Positions 15,901 to 16,482 of a stretch of 16,482 nt of DNA are shown here, in pieces. The stretch is from NCBI GenBank assembly GCA_025924495.1, contig JAICIG010000144.1, positions 1 to 16,482 of the forward strand. Reading direction: 5' to 3'. Within the stretch, counting starts at the first letter, position 1; every line of letters begins with the position of its first letter. Under the pieces are notes generated by a model, which searched no databases, was not told the DNA's origin, and worked only from the letters and a program-made list of their open reading frames with translations. Origin of the DNA: Pirellulales bacterium. GTDB taxonomy: Bacteria > Planctomycetota > Planctomycetia > Pirellulales > JAICIG01. The position numbers were made by a program, and so were the translations under genes.

Positions 15901-16230
15901 GTCGTCGAGCCAATCCATGTGGCCGCGGATATCGGTCACCCCGTCGTGCAGGCGAAACGTTTCGGCCACATAAACCCGCCCGCGCTCATCGAAGCAGAAG
16001 GCTACGGGGTTGGCCAGTAGCGGTTCCGCTGCGAATAGCTGCAATTGAAGTCCCGCGGGGACGCGGATTCTCTTGATGGCGGTCGCCGCGTCTGCAGATG
16101 CTTTCTCCACCTTGGCCGCATACGGTTCGGCCGGATGGTCGGCCTGGGCTCGGCCCCGCGGTTCTACATTTCCAAAATCCAAGAACACGGCGATCGCCGT
16201 CCCAACAACCAACAAGCGAGCAAGCGGCAT
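12910..16230 (-). CDS. PVC-type cytochrome c / membrane-bound dehydrogenase-like protein with HEAT repeats
   Basis: 1,106 residues; ATG at 16230 with GAAGG five bases upstream. A signal peptide (~1-30, RAQA-D) exports it. Residues ~50-450 match the dehydrogenase beta-propeller of PVC bacteria ([34 protein letters not shown]; later [24 protein letters not shown]), with two DxDGDG-like calcium-binding loops at 146-155 and 194-203. Residues ~465-930 are Ala/Leu-rich helical repeats of HEAT type ([25 protein letters not shown]). The C-terminal ~140 residues hold the heme-attachment motif CLRCH (984-988) and a distal SAMP element (Met1082, likely second heme ligand). It probably oxidises a sugar or alcohol outside the cytoplasm and passes electrons through the heme; the substrate is unknown. 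Two spaced genes for exported proteins follow on the same strand. Confidence 0.95.
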   Translation of the reverse strand: [1106 protein letters not shown]

Positions 16231-16482
16231 GAGAACCTTCGACCGTAAAGAAAAGCAAAAACTGGCGGGAAAATGCGGGGAATTCGAACGAAAAGCCGCT
16301 CTTCACCTTAATTGCGAGGTGCAATTCGCACAAGGCAAAGCTGCACCGCGTTTGCCGTGGCAGTTCCGCAACCTGCAGCATTCATGCGAGCGTGCACAAA
16401 CCTGCCCCGCGAAGGCGCTAACTGCAATAGCTTGCGGTCATCGTCGCGTGCGTCGAGCGCGACATCGCTTGATCGCAACCAC
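16231..16482. other. Upstream region of the PVC-type gene to the window edge
   Basis: No supportable gene. The minus strand just before the start codon is T/C-rich (16240-16290). A small GTGC/GCAC hairpin lies near 16318-16330. A 14-codon frame runs in from the right edge to a TGA at 16438-16440 and could be the tail of another minus-strand gene, but it is too short to judge. Confidence 0.4.

Noticed and set aside
16438..16482. 14-codon open frame entering from the right edge on the minus strand
   Set aside because: It could be the end of another gene but is too short and too Arg-rich to support a call.
1..16482. tRNA genes, CRISPR arrays, insertion sequences, phage genes
   Set aside because: No tRNA T-loop context with matching arms, no regularly spaced repeats, and no transposase or integrase motifs were seen.

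Overview
The window looks like chromosomal DNA from a planctomycete, probably of the Pirellulales type. The clearest indication is a 1,106-residue secreted protein that joins a dehydrogenase-like beta-propeller, HEAT-type repeats and a C-terminal CxxCH cytochrome domain. This is the PVC-superfamily architecture. The secreted sialate O-acetylesterase, the secreted double NIPSNAP protein, the divergent sigma factor with extra helix-turn-helix modules and the moderately high GC content agree with it. No rRNA, tRNA, CRISPR array, insertion sequence or phage gene was seen.

Layout. Positions 1-3490 carry two minus-strand genes: a sigma-70-family factor (263-1927) and a membrane-anchored SGNH-hydrolase-like protein (2393-3490). 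A 398-base divergent spacer follows, with a candidate promoter on each strand. Positions 3889-7503 form a plus-strand export operon: a one-helix membrane-anchored protein, an ABC-2-type ATPase and a 12-helix permease with an internal duplication. Next come a secreted protein with two SPOR-like modules (7688-8836) and the nucleotide-pool sanitising enzyme RdgB (8942-9568), both plus-strand. Positions 9569-10257 hold a strong minus-strand terminator or structured RNA and two tiny membrane-protein ORFs that nearly abut (51 and 86 residues). Positions 10258-16230 carry three secreted proteins on the minus strand: double NIPSNAP, sialate O-acetylesterase and the PVC-type cytochrome/dehydrogenase.

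How the genes work together. The ABC operon probably moves a substrate across the inner membrane, with the anchored protein as an extracytoplasmic accessory. The SPOR-like protein may bind the cell wall. The right-hand trio looks like extracytoplasmic catabolic functions (deacetylation of glycans, oxidation with heme electron transfer), but sequence alone does not show one shared pathway.

The points most worth following up are the unusual sigma factor (three predicted N-terminal HTH modules, no recognisable region 3, altered -10 contact residues), the two-gene small membrane-protein cassette beside an orphan minus-strand terminator/RNA, an apparently leaderless operon start at 3889, and a recurring TACAAT-type -10 element. 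Every functional call comes from reading motifs by eye; no database search was run.
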